Positions 31,634 through 41,651 of a stretch of 64,000 nucleotides of DNA are shown in pieces. The notes beneath the pieces are model-generated. The model was not told the origin of the DNA. It made no database searches and saw only the letters and a list, made by a program, of their open reading frames with translations. Where the stretch lies: positions 133,069 to 197,068 of the forward strand of contig NZ_JAHRXJ010000002.1 of assembly GCF_019104765.1 (NCBI RefSeq), written 5' to 3'. Source of the stretch: Synechococcus sp. HK05. GTDB taxonomy: Bacteria; Cyanobacteriota; Cyanobacteriia; PCC-6307; Cyanobiaceae. Within the stretch, counting starts at the first letter, position 1. Every line of letters begins with the position of its first letter. A program made the translations under genes and the position numbers.

Positions 31634-32125
31634 TTGCCGGCCGCAGCCTTGTCCCCTGCAGGACCCCTGTTGATCGCTCAGCAGCAGGTGCTGGAGCGCA
31701 GCCTCGCCCCGCTGGAGCCCTGGTTTTCCCTGGAGCCGGAAGCACTGCTGCAACAGAGCGGCAGCCTCGAGCTCACGTTCGAGTGGCCTCGCGCCAGCGA
31801 CGATCCCCGCGAGCTCTCCGAAATCCCGGAGCTGCGGGTCTGGAGTCTGCGGGCGGATGCCCTGTGTCCCTGGCTGCCGTTGTTGCTGGATCGCAGCAGC
31901 GGCCAACTCACGCGGCATGTGGCGATGCTGCTGCCCCACAGCTTCAGCCGCAGCGAGGGTATTCGCTTTGCGCCCGACAGCCTCGAGCTGTGGATGACCC
32001 ACCGGTTGTTTCTGCTCGATCACTGGTCGCGCGGCCACGGCCTCAATTGCCGTGGCAATCTCGAACAGATGGCGGCGGTGCTCGGTTTTGAGCTCGATGG
32101 CAGCTTCTGGCAGGGGCTCAGCTGA
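31634..32125 (+). CDS. CRR6-family NdhI maturation factor (DUF1817)
   Basis: About 163 residues with a TTG at 31634 as start; TTG at 31649 or 31670 are alternatives, and no ATG is available. The body clearly matches CRR6: DDPRELSEIPELRVWSLRAD, PWLPLLLDRSSGQLTRHVAM and LLPHSFSRSEGIRFAPDSLEL. CRR6 helps assemble the peripheral arm of NDH-1 by maturing NdhI. The usual N-terminal start is missing in this frame; a similar-looking phrase (ATVNVHCRPQ) appears in another frame just upstream, so a frameshift cannot be excluded. Confidence 0.78.
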   Translation: MPAAALSPAGPLLIAQQQVLERSLAPLEPWFSLEPEALLQQSGSLELTFEWPRASDDPRELSEIPELRVWSLRADALCPWLPLLLDRSSGQLTRHVAMLLPHSFSRSEGIRFAPDSLELWMTHRLFLLDHWSRGHGLNCRGNLEQMAAVLGFELDGSFWQGLS

Positions 32126-32876
32126 GGGCTAGCTGCACCGCTCGGCGGGTGGCGTCCAACGCCAGCAGCACGCAGAGCAGCCGCAGCAGCCACACCAGCT
32201 TGGCTTCGCTCACCGATTGCAGCCGCGACGCCGACCATTGGGCGGCCACGGCGGCGGCCCCCCCGAGCAGCAGACCGATGCCGAGGTTGCCCCGGCCATC
32301 GCTGGTGAAGGTGATCGCGGCGGTTGCCGCTGAGGCGCACACCGCGATCGTGCTCAGCCGGATCGCCTGATACACGCGAATCCCCAGGCCCTGCACCATC
32401 AGCGGCACCATCACCAAGCCCCCTCCCACCCCCAGCAGCCCGCTCGACCATCCCGCCACCAGGCCCACACCGCTCAGGCCAGCCAAGGGCAGATGGTCCG
32501 GCGCCTCGGCCTGGTCGCTGCGGCGCGGCGCGATCACCAGGGCCAGCACGCCGTACATCAGCGCCTGCAGTCCCAAGAGATGCCAGTCCTCCAGGTCATC
32601 ACCTGCCTGGCTGAACACCAGCGCCCCGGCGATCGCGCCGCCGGCAATGGCCAGCACGGCCCGCGCGGGCACCTGGCCGCTGCGCAGATGGGCCCAGCTG
32701 CCCGCCAGGGTGGTGGGCAGGATCGCCAGGGTGCTGGTGGCCAGGGCCTGGTGGGGCGTGAGACCCACGGCCAGCAGCAGCGGCGAAAAGATCAACCCAC
32801 CGCCGATGCCGAGCAGGCCGGAGAGCAGGCCCGCCAGCAACCCCAGGGGCAGCAGCGGCAGCAGGTCCCAGGGCAT
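32118..32876 (-). CDS. TauE/SafE-family sulfite exporter-like permease
   Basis: 252 residues from ATG 32876. Two similar halves, each beginning with a glycine-rich signature (GLLSGLLGIGGGLIFSPLLL near residue 15, and GWSSGLLGVGGGLVMVPLMV near residue 140), are typical of TauE (PF01925). About eight helices. Members export sulfite, sulfonates or related organic acids. Overlaps the end of crr6 by 8 bp tail to tail. Confidence 0.85.
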   Translation of the reverse strand: MPWDLLPLLPLGLLAGLLSGLLGIGGGLIFSPLLLAVGLTPHQALATSTLAILPTTLAGSWAHLRSGQVPARAVLAIAGGAIAGALVFSQAGDDLEDWHLLGLQALMYGVLALVIAPRRSDQAEAPDHLPLAGLSGVGLVAGWSSGLLGVGGGLVMVPLMVQGLGIRVYQAIRLSTIAVCASAATAAITFTSDGRGNLGIGLLLGGAAAVAAQWSASRLQSVSEAKLVWLLRLLCVLLALDATRRAVQLALS

Positions 32877-32918
32877 GGCGCGGCCGCGGCAAGGTGGATC
32901 CAGCATCCCTGAAGGCGG

Positions 32919-33644
32919 TTGAGCGAGGCTGGGCCCTGGCGCTGGATTCCGCCGATCACGGCCGCGGCGGCCACCCAGATGGCGATCGACCGCTGGATGC
33001 TGCAGCAACTGCTGGCGGGTGGGCCGCCGCTGCTGCGGCTCTACCGCTGGAGCGCTCCGGCCCTCTCCCTCGGCCGTCACCAGCAGCGCTGGCCAGCGCA
33101 CTGGCGCCACGCGGCCGGTGTGGAGCTGGTGCGGCGACCCAGCGGCGGCCGGGCGGTGCTCCACGCCGGCGAACTCACCTATGCGCTGGTGCTTCGGCCC
33201 GAGCAACGCGATCGCGAAGCGGTGTATCGCCACTGCTGCCGCTGGTTACAGGAGGCGTTGGCCCTGGCTGGGGAGCCACTCCAGTTCGGTGTGGCAAGCC
33301 CTGCAGCAGCGGCCCAGCGCAGCAGCTGTTTTGCCACCGCCACCGCCGCCGATCTGGTGAGCGCCAGCGGTGCCAAGCGGATCGGCAGCGCCCAGCTCTG
33401 GCACGGCGGCGCCCTGCTGCAACACGGCAGCCTGCTGCTGGATCCGCCCTTGTCCCTCTGGAAGCAGCTGTTTGGAGCGGATCCACCACCTTTGGCCCCC
33501 CTGGCCTGGAGTGCCGATCAGCTGGAGCCGCTGTTGCGCCGAGCCGCGGAGCAGCACCTCTGCAGCGGCGGCTTGCTCAGCCAGCCCCTCAGTCCGGCCG
33601 AATGGGAGGCCGTGCTTGCCCTGGAACCCCTGGGGCGGGTGTAA
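32919..33644 (+). CDS. Lipoate-protein ligase / octanoyltransferase family protein
   Basis: 241 residues with a TTG start at 32919. The BPL/LPL catalytic domain (PF03099) shows LVRRPSGGRAVLHAGELTYAL near residue 70 and the catalytic Lys in ASGAKRIGSAQLWHGGALLQHGSLLL near residue 150. It would attach lipoyl or octanoyl groups to the E2 subunits. The catalytic Lys supports a LplA/LipM-type enzyme. Diverges from the TauE gene with 42 bp between. Confidence 0.78.
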   Translation: MSEAGPWRWIPPITAAAATQMAIDRWMLQQLLAGGPPLLRLYRWSAPALSLGRHQQRWPAHWRHAAGVELVRRPSGGRAVLHAGELTYALVLRPEQRDREAVYRHCCRWLQEALALAGEPLQFGVASPAAAAQRSSCFATATAADLVSASGAKRIGSAQLWHGGALLQHGSLLLDPPLSLWKQLFGADPPPLAPLAWSADQLEPLLRRAAEQHLCSGGLLSQPLSPAEWEAVLALEPLGRV

Positions 33645-33663
33645 AGCCGCGCTGTTGCTGGTT

Positions 33664-34890
33664 TCAGCCTTCGCCGCTGGCTTCGATGCTGCGGGCCACG
33701 GGGGCTAGTCCCATCCCCAGCGGGTACACCCCCTGGCGGCGGGCTGCCTCCAGGATCGGCTGGGGTAGGCGCACACCCAAGGTTTCGAGCACGCGCTCTG
33801 CTAGCTCGGGCCGCTCGAGGGTGCCGCTGGGGAGCCCGGCGGGGCCGAGCACCAATAGCCGTGGCGTGTCGGGTTGATCGAGGCGCAGCACCGCTTGCCA
33901 CAGCGGTGCCTCGGCGCTGATCTGAGGCAGTTGATCGAGGGGTTGCAGGTGATCGCCCACCTGCTCCTGCTCCCAGCGCTGCACCGGTAATTGCTGCAGG
34001 GGTTCATCACTGATAAAGCCTTGCCAGCGGCCTTGGCGTGTGACCAGCAGCCAGTCCGGCAGGCCGGGGCCATCGCTCTGGCGCAGCCGGCTGAGTTGTT
34101 TGAGGGTGCTGTCGGCTTCCAGCACGCGGAAGCGGCGTTGGGCAGCGTCTTTCACTTTGAGCTGCCGCAGCACCCCCTGCAGGGCCAGCAGTTGGCTTTG
34201 GTTGCGGGCGGCGCCGAGGCCAAACCAGCCGAGAAGCATCAGCCACAGGCCCCCCACGCTGGCGCCCCGCAGCAGCAACACCACCCCCAGACCGATCGCC
34301 AGCAGCGAGAGGAAGCGGCCCGTGGCGGTGGCCACCTGGGTGCCTTTGCGCTGGCTGCCGCTGAACTGCCACACCAGCGCCTTCAGGATCAGGCCCCCAT
34401 CGAGGGGTAGGCCGGGCAGCAGGTTGAACAGGGCGAGCACCAGGTTGAGGCCGCCCAGTTCGTTCACCATCGCCCCCAGCAGCGGAGAGGCATGGGCAAC
34501 GCTGTGGCCGCTGGCCAGGAGCAGCGCCGCCAGCACCAGGCTCACCAACGGCCCGGCGGCGGCCACCAGCAGTGAGCCGATGGCGGTGGGGCACTCTCGC
34601 TCCACGCTGGCCACGCCACCGAGCAAAAACAGGGTGATGCTGCGCACCTGCACGCCCTGCTGCAGCGCCACTAGGGAATGGCCCAGCTCGTGGAGCAGCA
34701 CCGACACGAACAGCAGCACGGCCGTGAGGAGGCCTAGCCCCCAGAGCGCCAGGCTGCTGCCACTGCCGCTCAGCTGCTGGCTGTATTGCTGTTGGAAGGC
34801 CACGGTGGCCAAACCAAGGATCACGAACCAGCTGGGATGAATGCGCAGGGGGATGCCGCGGATCTTCAGCAGCTGCCAGCCCTCGCCCAC
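33664..34890 (-). CDS. Site-2 protease (M50) with C-terminal CBS-like region
   Basis: 408 residues with a GTG start at 34890. The zinc site is H67-E68-x2-H71 in LLHELGHSL, and the second motif is LPLDGG with D164, both in membrane helices. The C-terminal 200 residues contain a CBS-like pair (VLEADSTLKQLSRLRQS; WQAVLRLDQPDTPRLLVLG). This is the CBS-containing M50B subtype related to SpoIVFB, which cuts substrates inside the membrane, such as regulators. Substrate unknown. Confidence 0.88.
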   Translation of the reverse strand: MGEGWQLLKIRGIPLRIHPSWFVILGLATVAFQQQYSQQLSGSGSSLALWGLGLLTAVLLFVSVLLHELGHSLVALQQGVQVRSITLFLLGGVASVERECPTAIGSLLVAAAGPLVSLVLAALLLASGHSVAHASPLLGAMVNELGGLNLVLALFNLLPGLPLDGGLILKALVWQFSGSQRKGTQVATATGRFLSLLAIGLGVVLLLRGASVGGLWLMLLGWFGLGAARNQSQLLALQGVLRQLKVKDAAQRRFRVLEADSTLKQLSRLRQSDGPGLPDWLLVTRQGRWQGFISDEPLQQLPVQRWEQEQVGDHLQPLDQLPQISAEAPLWQAVLRLDQPDTPRLLVLGPAGLPSGTLERPELAERVLETLGVRLPQPILEAARRQGVYPLGMGLAPVARSIEASGEG

Positions 34891-34946
34891 TCGGTGCTTC
34901 CCAATGCCCCGATCCTAGAAAGGCCTGGCTGCTGCGGCTGTTTGTG

Positions 34947-35639
34947 ATGTTCATCCCTCCTGCCGCGCAGCCCTGGCTCAAGGTGTGCGGCCTGCGCAGC
35001 ACGGAGCAGGCCGCTGCCGTGGCGGCCTTGGGCGCCGATGCCATCGGCGTGATCGCAGTGCCACCATCGCCGCGTTGGCTAGCGCCGGAGCGGCGCCCTG
35101 CCCTGTTTCAGGCGATGGCGGCGGCCCGGCCCGGTTGCCTGGGAGTGTTGGTGGTGGCGGATCCAGAGGATGGTGATCTGCCTCAGATGGGGCCGGAAGC
35201 GGGGCATCAGGTGCTGCAGCTCCATGGCAGCGAAACCCCCGAGCGTTGCGCCGCGCTGCGGCAGCGGTTGGGGCCCGAGCTGATGCTTTGGAAGGCGCTG
35301 CGCATCCGCAGCCAGCAGGATCTAGTGCAGGCGGAGGCCTATGCCGCGGTGGTGGATGCCCTGCTGCTCGATGCTTGGGAGCCTGATCAGCTCGGTGGCA
35401 CCGGCCACCGCATCCCGATCGAATGGCTGGAGGGGTTCCAGCCCTCGCTGCCCTGGTGGCTAGCCGGTGGGATCACGCCCGAAAGCCTTCCCAATGCGCT
35501 GCAGGCGCTGGCGATGAACCCTCCGGTGGGGGTGGATGCCTCCAGCGGCGTGGAGCGTGCCCCCGGCGACAAAAACCTCGATCGGGTGGCCCAGCTCGTG
35601 ACGGCCGTTGCCGCCTTCCGCCAGGATCGCCCCACCTGA
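34947..35639 (+). CDS. trpF: Phosphoribosylanthranilate isomerase
   Basis: 230 residues from ATG 34947 (GTG 34944 precedes it in frame). A TIM barrel with the family opening WLKVCGLRSTEQAAAVAALG (catalytic Cys in KVCG) and the end block WWLAGGITPESLP and GVDASSGVERAPGDKN, which bind the phosphate and carry the catalytic Asp. Third step of tryptophan synthesis. Divergent from the M50 gene. Confidence 0.93.
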   Translation: MFIPPAAQPWLKVCGLRSTEQAAAVAALGADAIGVIAVPPSPRWLAPERRPALFQAMAAARPGCLGVLVVADPEDGDLPQMGPEAGHQVLQLHGSETPERCAALRQRLGPELMLWKALRIRSQQDLVQAEAYAAVVDALLLDAWEPDQLGGTGHRIPIEWLEGFQPSLPWWLAGGITPESLPNALQALAMNPPVGVDASSGVERAPGDKNLDRVAQLVTAVAAFRQDRPT

Positions 35640-35648
35640 ACCCACCCC

Positions 35649-36170
35649 ATGGCCCTGATGCGCTCCCCAGCCCGCCGCTTGCTGCGGCTGGCCCTCCCGG
35701 CGGCTGCCCTGGCTGCCGCCACGGCAACGCCGCTGCAGGCCCAGGATCTGGTGGGCTGCCGCCTGGTGGGCGCCACGCTGCAGTGCGTGCCGGGTGTGGA
35801 TGAAAGCCCCCAGCTGCAGATCCAGCAAATGCAGCAGGAGATCTCCACCGACATTCAGCTCGAAGGGGTGGTGCAGCAGCGCATTAATGGTCTGAAGCAG
35901 CTGGTGCTGGACGGCAACGCCGCTGTGGGGGCTGTGCTCACCGCCACCGCCGTGGCCGATGCCCAAGCGGCTCTTCCCACCGCCAACTACCACTGGTATC
36001 GCTTGAAGCCTGGCCAGCGCAGCTGGGTGTTGATTGAAGGCGCTAACGGCACCACCTATGTGCCTGCCCCGGTGGACATCGGTCAGAACCTGATGGTGGT
36101 GGCTGTGGTGAACGAGAACGGCACCGTGAAGCGGGTGGCCTCTCAACCGCTGGGCCCGGTTCAGCCCTGA
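35649..36170 (+). CDS. Secreted hypothetical protein
   Basis: 173 residues, ATG 35649, 9 bp after trpF. A signal peptide is clear: basic start (RSPARRLLRL), hydrophobic core, and AxA cleavage at LQAQD near residue 31. Two Cys follow (GCRLVGATLQCVPG). The middle is a helical Gln-rich segment (QLQIQQMQQEISTDIQL), and the end forms a beta-rich domain. No family recognised. It may be a periplasmic or surface protein. Confidence 0.65.
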   Translation: MALMRSPARRLLRLALPAAALAAATATPLQAQDLVGCRLVGATLQCVPGVDESPQLQIQQMQQEISTDIQLEGVVQQRINGLKQLVLDGNAAVGAVLTATAVADAQAALPTANYHWYRLKPGQRSWVLIEGANGTTYVPAPVDIGQNLMVVAVVNENGTVKRVASQPLGPVQP

Positions 36171-36182
36171 GGGCTTTGCAGC

Positions 36183-36225
36183 AAAAAGGGTTGCCCGGGT
36201 GGCCGATGCACCACCTGGGCAACCC
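36183..36225 (-). terminator. Strong hairpin, terminator for folE
   Basis: Fifteen-base arms (36188-36202 and 36211-36225) pair with a single mismatch (G-T type) around an eight-base loop. Read on the minus strand the stem is followed by five T (A run at 36183-36187). It lies 23 bp after the folE stop and may also end transcription of the secreted-protein gene from the other side. Confidence 0.8.
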
Positions 36226-36247
36226 TTCCGCCACGTTGGCGCTGGGC

Positions 36248-36970
36248 TCAGTGCAGGAGCAGGGATTCCTGTTGCTTCACCAACTCGAAGAACTCGGCCT
36301 TGAGGCTGGGATCGTGGCGGAAATCACCACGCACAACTGAGTTCACCATGCTGGTTTGGGGCTCTTTCACGCCGCGCCACTTCATGCAGTAGTGCTGAGC
36401 TTTGACCAGGATCGCCAGGCCCTGGGGCTCACACAGGCGCTCGATTTCGTCGGCCAGGATCATCACCGCTTCTTCCTGGATGTGGGGGCGCGAGAACACC
36501 CAATCGGCCACACGGGAGAACTTCGACAGGCCGATCACGCGATCACCAGGTTTGATTCCGATCCAGCAGTTGCCGAGGATGGGAACCAGGTGATGGGAGC
36601 AGGCTGAACGCACTGTGATCGGGCCCACGGTGTAGATCTCATCCAGCTTCTTCACATTGGGGAAGCTGGCGATCTTGGGTTGCTGGTGATAACGACCCTT
36701 GAACACTTCGTGGAGGTACATGCGAGCGACACGCTCGGCTGTTTCCTCGGTGTTGTGATCGTTGTCGATATCGATCACCAGGCTGCGCAGCAGCTCGCGC
36801 ACCTTGCCAGCCACTTCGATCTCGAGCTGGTCGAGCTCACCCTCTTCGAGGTGCTCAGAGATGTTGTCGTTGGCGAGATAGGGCACGCCAGCGGCTTCAA
36901 GACGATCGCGAATACGGCGGCTCACGGGAGCCAGCTGGCCGGAAACGCTTGAAGGAAGAGTAGAAGTCAT
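36248..36970 (-). CDS. folE: GTP cyclohydrolase I
   Basis: 240 residues, ATG 36970. Zinc ligand region CSHHLVPILGNCWIGIKP and the KFSRVADWVFSRPHIQEE block identify FolE. It converts GTP to dihydroneopterin triphosphate for folate (and in cyanobacteria pterin glucoside) synthesis. Last gene of the minus-strand run from ado, followed by a strong terminator. Confidence 0.94.
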   Translation of the reverse strand: MTSTLPSSVSGQLAPVSRRIRDRLEAAGVPYLANDNISEHLEEGELDQLEIEVAGKVRELLRSLVIDIDNDHNTEETAERVARMYLHEVFKGRYHQQPKIASFPNVKKLDEIYTVGPITVRSACSHHLVPILGNCWIGIKPGDRVIGLSKFSRVADWVFSRPHIQEEAVMILADEIERLCEPQGLAILVKAQHYCMKWRGVKEPQTSMVNSVVRGDFRHDPSLKAEFFELVKQQESLLLH

Positions 36971-36991
36971 GGATAGGTCCCGCGCAGCGAA

Positions 36992-37717
36992 TCAGAGAAC
37001 GCCAGCGGCGGGCATGAGGGTGATGTCCTCCGCGACTTGGGAGGCAGGTTGCTGGGCCAGAGACAACAACGCCTCGGCCACGCGTTCTGGCGCAAGCATG
37101 GCACGGCGATCAAAGGAACTGTGGACCGTTTCGCTGTCCCAAAGGGGCGTACTAACCGCACCGAGCGTGAGCGTGGAGACGCGGATGCCGTGCGCGCGCT
37201 CCTCTTCGGCCAGGCAGCGGCTGAACGACGCCAGGGCTGCTTTGCTGGTGCAATACGCCCCCCACTCGGGGAAGGCGTTGCGAGCTGCGTGGCTGCTCAC
37301 GTTGATGATCAGGCCCTGTTGCTGGCGCAGGGCCGGCAGCAGCGCCTGACACACCTGGAACACGCTGGTGAGGTTGAGCTGCAGCAGCCAGTGCCAGCGC
37401 TCCAGCGGCATCTCCGCGAGGCTGCCTGTGTAGGCCGCGCCGGCGTTGTTGATCAGCACGTTGGGGGTGAGGCCGCGGCTGAGCAGCTCCGCGAGGCCTG
37501 GGGCGATGGCTTGAGGATCGGCCAGATCGAGGGCCAAGGTTTCCACCCGTTGGCCGTGGCTGCGTAGCTCACTGGCGAGGGCTTCGAGGGCCTCGCTGGA
37601 GCGGGCCACCAGCAGCAGCTGATAGCCCGCCTGGGCAAAGGCCCTGGCTGCCGCAGCACCGATGCCGCGCGAGGCACCGGTGATCAGGGCGGTGGGGGAT
37701 GAACGGCTGGAGGTCAC
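36992..37717 (-). CDS. Short-chain dehydrogenase/reductase
   Basis: 241 residues, ATG 37717. NAD(P) site LITGASRGIGAAAARAF at the start, LINNAGAAYTG in the middle, and catalytic YCTSKAALASF near residue 155. It is a classical SDR, FabG-like in size; the substrate cannot be read. Placed between folE and accA on the same strand. Confidence 0.87.
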   Translation of the reverse strand: MTSSRSSPTALITGASRGIGAAAARAFAQAGYQLLLVARSSEALEALASELRSHGQRVETLALDLADPQAIAPGLAELLSRGLTPNVLINNAGAAYTGSLAEMPLERWHWLLQLNLTSVFQVCQALLPALRQQQGLIINVSSHAARNAFPEWGAYCTSKAALASFSRCLAEEERAHGIRVSTLTLGAVSTPLWDSETVHSSFDRRAMLAPERVAEALLSLAQQPASQVAEDITLMPAAGVL

Positions 37718-37762
37718 ACAGGCTGGACCACCAGGCGGCCGTCCATGAAACGAAAGGAAACC

Positions 37763-38752
37763 TTAAGAGCTGAGGCTCGCGTCTTGCTGGCCGGCTTCGA
37801 GGAAGCGCCCCATCGCCCGGAACTTGGCGTAGCGCTGGTTGGTGAGTTCGGTTTCGCTGAGGGCCTGGAGCTCGCCCAGGTGGCGCAGAAGAGCGGCCTT
37901 GAGGGTTTCAGCGGCCTGGCGCGGTGCCCAGTGGTTGCCGCCGGAGGGCTCGGCAATGATGTCGTCGATCAGCCCCAGCTTCAAGAGATCCGGGGCGGTG
38001 ATCTTCAGGGCCTCCGCTGCCACCGGGGCCTTGCCGGCATCGCGCCAGAGAATCGAGGCGCAGGCCTCAGGGCTGGCCACGGTGTAAACGCTGTGCTGGA
38101 ACATCAGCAGGCGATCGGCAACACCGATGCCCAGGGCGCCGCCGGAGCCGCCCTCGCCGATCACTGTGGCCACGATCGGCACCCGCAGCCGGAACATCTC
38201 GCGCAGGTTCACGGCGATGGCTTCGCCCTGGCCCTGCTCTTCCGCGGTGAGGCCGGCGTAGGCGCCGGGGGTGTCGATGAAGGAGAAGATTGGCAGGCGA
38301 AAGCGATCGGCGTGCTCCATCAGCCGCATCGCCTTGCGGTAGCCGCCGGGGGAGGCCATGCCGAAGTTGCGGGCCACGTTTTCCTTGGTGTCGCGCCCCT
38401 TCTGGTGGCCCAGCAGCACCACGCCCTGATCGCCGATGCGGCCTACCCCGCCCACCAGGGCCTGGTCGTCATTGCCGCGGCGATCGCCGTGCAGCTCGAT
38501 GAACTCATCGGTGACCACCTGGATGTAATCCAGGGTGCTGGGCCGCTGGGGGTGGCGCGCCACCTGGATCTTCTGGGCCGGGCTGAGGTTGCTGAAGATC
38601 TCCTCGCGCCGGCGGGCCGCCAGGGTTTCCAGCTGCAGCAGCTGCTGGCTCACATCCACTTCGGAATCCTTGGCCAGCTGGCGGATCTGCTCGATCTGCT
38701 CCTCCAGCTCCACCAGAGGTTTCTCGAAATCAAGCAGCGGACGGCGGGCCAT
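37763..38752 (-). CDS. accA: Acetyl-CoA carboxylase carboxyltransferase subunit alpha
   Basis: 329 residues, ATG 38752. It opens with [18 protein letters not shown] and carries [40 protein letters not shown] and [19 protein letters not shown], all hallmarks of AccA. With AccD it moves the carboxyl group from biotin to acetyl-CoA, making malonyl-CoA for fatty acids. Follows aar with a 50-bp gap. Confidence 0.95.
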   Translation of the reverse strand: MARRPLLDFEKPLVELEEQIEQIRQLAKDSEVDVSQQLLQLETLAARRREEIFSNLSPAQKIQVARHPQRPSTLDYIQVVTDEFIELHGDRRGNDDQALVGGVGRIGDQGVVLLGHQKGRDTKENVARNFGMASPGGYRKAMRLMEHADRFRLPIFSFIDTPGAYAGLTAEEQGQGEAIAVNLREMFRLRVPIVATVIGEGGSGGALGIGVADRLLMFQHSVYTVASPEACASILWRDAGKAPVAAEALKITAPDLLKLGLIDDIIAEPSGGNHWAPRQAAETLKAALLRHLGELQALSETELTNQRYAKFRAMGRFLEAGQQDASLSS

Positions 38753-38802
38753 GGCAGCAGGAGAAAGGCTGGGCTGGACGTGGGAGGAGGCGGACGGGTG
38801 GC

Positions 38803-39870
38803 TCAGGCAGCCGCCAATTCCACTCCGCCCTGGACTGCCCGGCTCAGTTGGGCAGCGTTGAGTCCGATGGCCTGGAATCCATGGCGCAGCGACGCATTGC
38901 CAATCAATTCCATGTTGGCCAGCGAGATGTTGTTGCGCCCCCAGCTGAAGTTGGTGTGGATTCCCTCAAATTCCAGCAGCATTGCCTCGGCAAAGCAAGC
39001 GAACAGCTGGCGCTTGGGGTTGTCCATCTCGGCCACTTCCATCATTTGCCAGCCGATGTCCTGCCAGAACTCCACGATGCCGCCCTTGAGCACGTGCACC
39101 CCATCGCCGGCCACCTTGGCGTCGAGATTTTTGGGGTAGCCGCCATCGATCATCAAGCAGGGCTTGCGCAGGCTGGCGTGATCGATCGTGAGGGTTTGCG
39201 GGAGGCTGGCCACCCACACCACCACATCGGCCTGGGGTAGCGCGTCCTCGAGGCTGAGGATCGTGCCGCCGCCCAGGGAGGTTTGCAGGTCTTGAAGGCG
39301 CTGCTGCTGGCGGGCGACCAGCAGCAGTTCGCCCACGCCGGTTTTTTGGCTGAGCCAGCGGCACACGGCGCTGCCGATGTCGCCGGTGGCTCCCACCACG
39401 GCCACCTTGGCCTGGCTCAGATCGATGCCCAGCAGCGGTGCATTGCGCTCAACCTGCTGGCAGATCACCCAGGCGGTGTGGGTGTTGCCGGTGGTGAAGC
39501 GCTGCCACTCGAGGGTGGTGTTGCGGATCTGCTGGAACTTCGAGAGGTCGTAGTTCTCGAAAATGATCGAGGTGAAGCCGCCCAGGGCCGTCACGTTGAT
39601 GCCTTGCTTCTGGGCCATCTCCATGGCGTTCTGCACCTTGCGCGTGGCCGTTTTGAAGCGGCTCAGCATCTCCGGCACGAAGCAGGAGTCGATGTAGGTG
39701 CCTTCGATCGTTTTGCCGGTGCGGCTGGTCACCTCAAAGGTTTCCAGCAACTGGGGCGGGGCGGAACACCAGGCCAGCATGTCGGCTTCGGCCATCTCCT
39801 CGAGTCCCAGTTCGCGGGCCTTTTCCTGGGCCTGGGCGAAGCTGCTGGAGTGACCGATCAGACCAAACAT
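38803..39870 (-). CDS. aar: Long-chain acyl-[acyl-carrier-protein] reductase
   Basis: 355 residues from ATG 39870, the usual start ([17 protein letters not shown]). Conserved parts: the active Cys region [15 protein letters not shown], then NADPH fold [18 protein letters not shown] and the [16 protein letters not shown] block. It reduces fatty acyl-ACP to aldehyde, which Ado turns into alkane. Sits 79 bp after ado, as in other picocyanobacteria. Confidence 0.94.
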   Translation of the reverse strand: MFGLIGHSSSFAQAQEKARELGLEEMAEADMLAWCSAPPQLLETFEVTSRTGKTIEGTYIDSCFVPEMLSRFKTATRKVQNAMEMAQKQGINVTALGGFTSIIFENYDLSKFQQIRNTTLEWQRFTTGNTHTAWVICQQVERNAPLLGIDLSQAKVAVVGATGDIGSAVCRWLSQKTGVGELLLVARQQQRLQDLQTSLGGGTILSLEDALPQADVVVWVASLPQTLTIDHASLRKPCLMIDGGYPKNLDAKVAGDGVHVLKGGIVEFWQDIGWQMMEVAEMDNPKRQLFACFAEAMLLEFEGIHTNFSWGRNNISLANMELIGNASLRHGFQAIGLNAAQLSRAVQGGVELAAA

Positions 39871-39949
39871 GCGTGCAGATGCTCCTGGTGACACACCGGC
39901 CTTGAAGTCACCCGATTAAAGGGCAACGCCGGTTTGGGGCTGGGTGCGC

Positions 39950-40663
39950 TCAGCCCACCAGGGCGGCGGCGGCCATGCGAGCGATCTCGCGGGTGCTGAA
40001 GCCGATCTCGGTGAGGGCCTCTTGGTAAGCGATCAGGAAATCCTCGATCAGGTCTTCCTTATCCATGTGCAGCACGGCGGCATCGGCAGCCACCTGATCG
40101 AGCATGCGGCGGATCAGGGGCAGGTTGTCGCGGTTGGCCTGCTCGAGCTCCTCGCGGCAGCTGTCCAGGTTGGCCTTGAGCCACTCCTGGCCGTAGTTGA
40201 GGTGGGTGTACTCGTCTTTCACCACGCCCTCGGTGATCTTGCGGGCGAAGGGATCGGCAACGGGGATATAGATGTGATAGGCCGAAATGGCGAAGGCTTC
40301 GATCAGCAGGGCCTGGATCAGCAGGCAGGTGGGCACCTTGCCGGCCTCGAGGGCGGTGGTGAAGTTGTTGTGCAGGGGAGCGAAGAACTCCTTGGCAAAC
40401 GCCATGTCGGCCGTCACGCCCAGGTTGTTGGCACAGGCGGTGAAGCCCTTCATGTGCTTCAGCTCCATGCGGGCCAGCTTGGTGAGCTCCTCGGCCTGAT
40501 CAGGCAGCAGGGTGCCGATGGCGATGTAGTTGTCGTGGGCTTCCTGCTCGCCCTCGATCACGATCGCGTTGATGCGGCTGTAGGCGTCCTTGTAGGTCTC
40601 GGTGGTGAAGTCGGGCAGGTTGCAGGTTTCGGTGCCGAGTTCCGGGGCTTCAAGGGTCGCCAT
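39950..40663 (-). CDS. ado: Aldehyde deformylating oxygenase
   Basis: 237 residues from ATG 40663 (a GTG at 40678 is in frame). All six di-iron ligands are visible: E in [13 protein letters not shown]-x2-H in [12 protein letters not shown] in [12 protein letters not shown], and E-x2-H in DEYTHLNYG. It converts C16/C18 aldehydes to odd-chain alkanes plus formate. Upstream of aar on the same strand. Confidence 0.95.
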   Translation of the reverse strand: MATLEAPELGTETCNLPDFTTETYKDAYSRINAIVIEGEQEAHDNYIAIGTLLPDQAEELTKLARMELKHMKGFTACANNLGVTADMAFAKEFFAPLHNNFTTALEAGKVPTCLLIQALLIEAFAISAYHIYIPVADPFARKITEGVVKDEYTHLNYGQEWLKANLDSCREELEQANRDNLPLIRRMLDQVAADAAVLHMDKEDLIEDFLIAYQEALTEIGFSTREIARMAAAALVG

Positions 40664-40760
40664 GGCTACCTGATCCACATCGCAGTGGAATCGACTGTAA
40701 CCATCCCCTGCGGGTGCAGTTGGGCTTGTGAAAGCTTTTGAGCACCGGGGATCCGCACCA

Positions 40761-41588
40761 TCAGGCGCGCGCTCCAGCCCCGTTGGCGGCTCCGGGGGGC
40801 CAGGCGCTGTCCAGCAGGGCCTCCAGCAGCCGCTGCCAGCCGGTCACCAGGCGCTGCTCCAGCGCAGCCCCCAGCTCGGCTGAGGCTCCGCGGCTATCAC
40901 CCACCACGCCCGTGCGGGAGAGGTCGGCTGTGAGCCAGGCCTCAGGCACTGCCCCCTCCAGGCTCCAGCCCGCCGGGGGCGGTTCGCTCAGCAGGCCATC
41001 CGCCGGCCGCTCCGGGCCCACCAGCTCCGGCGCCAGCTGCAGCATCAGGCTGGTTTCAGCGAGGCCGGCGTGCAGGCCCTGGCTGCGTTCCGGCTCCTCC
41101 AGCAGCTCGCCGATGCCCTCCGGCCCGCTCCAGAGGAAGCAGGGCAGCACGGCCAGCTCCGGCCGCTGGGCGCGCAGCTGGCGGGCGGCCACCTGCAGCA
41201 GGGCGATCTGGCCGCCATGGCCGTTGAACAGCACCAGGCGCTGGAAGCCCGCATCGGCCAGCTGCGCGCCGATCACCTCGATCTGCCGGATCAGCAGCTC
41301 CGCCGGCAGGCTCAAGGTGCCCGGGAAGCCCAGGTGTTCGGGAGAGAAGCCCAGGTTCTGCACAGGTAGCCGCCAGATCGGTAGCGCTTCGGGCAGCCCC
41401 GCCAGCACCCGATTGAGCAGCTGATCAGCAAACAGCGCATCGGTGCCCAGGGGCAGTTGGGGGCCGTGCTGCTCGAAGGCGCCGAACGGCCACACCACCG
41501 TGCTGCCGGGCTGGGATGCCGCCTGCACCAGCTGCGGCCAGGCCAGCTGCTCCAGCCGACGGGTGCCGGCTCGGTGGTTGCACTCCAT
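40761..41588 (-). CDS. Creatininase-family amidohydrolase
   Basis: 275 residues from ATG 41588. Metal-binding blocks of the family (PF02633) are seen: [39 protein letters not shown] and [11 protein letters not shown]. Members cleave small amides; some relatives act in peptide-cofactor maturation (MftE), so true creatinine hydrolysis is unlikely. It lies 97 bp before ado on the same strand. Confidence 0.82.
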   Translation of the reverse strand: MECNHRAGTRRLEQLAWPQLVQAASQPGSTVVWPFGAFEQHGPQLPLGTDALFADQLLNRVLAGLPEALPIWRLPVQNLGFSPEHLGFPGTLSLPAELLIRQIEVIGAQLADAGFQRLVLFNGHGGQIALLQVAARQLRAQRPELAVLPCFLWSGPEGIGELLEEPERSQGLHAGLAETSLMLQLAPELVGPERPADGLLSEPPPAGWSLEGAVPEAWLTADLSRTGVVGDSRGASAELGAALEQRLVTGWQRLLEALLDSAWPPGAANGAGARA

Positions 41589-41651
41589 GGGCTGACGACT
41601 CGGCTGAGGGGGCCTCACTACAGTGTGGCGCTGTGCATCTGTGCTTGTTTC

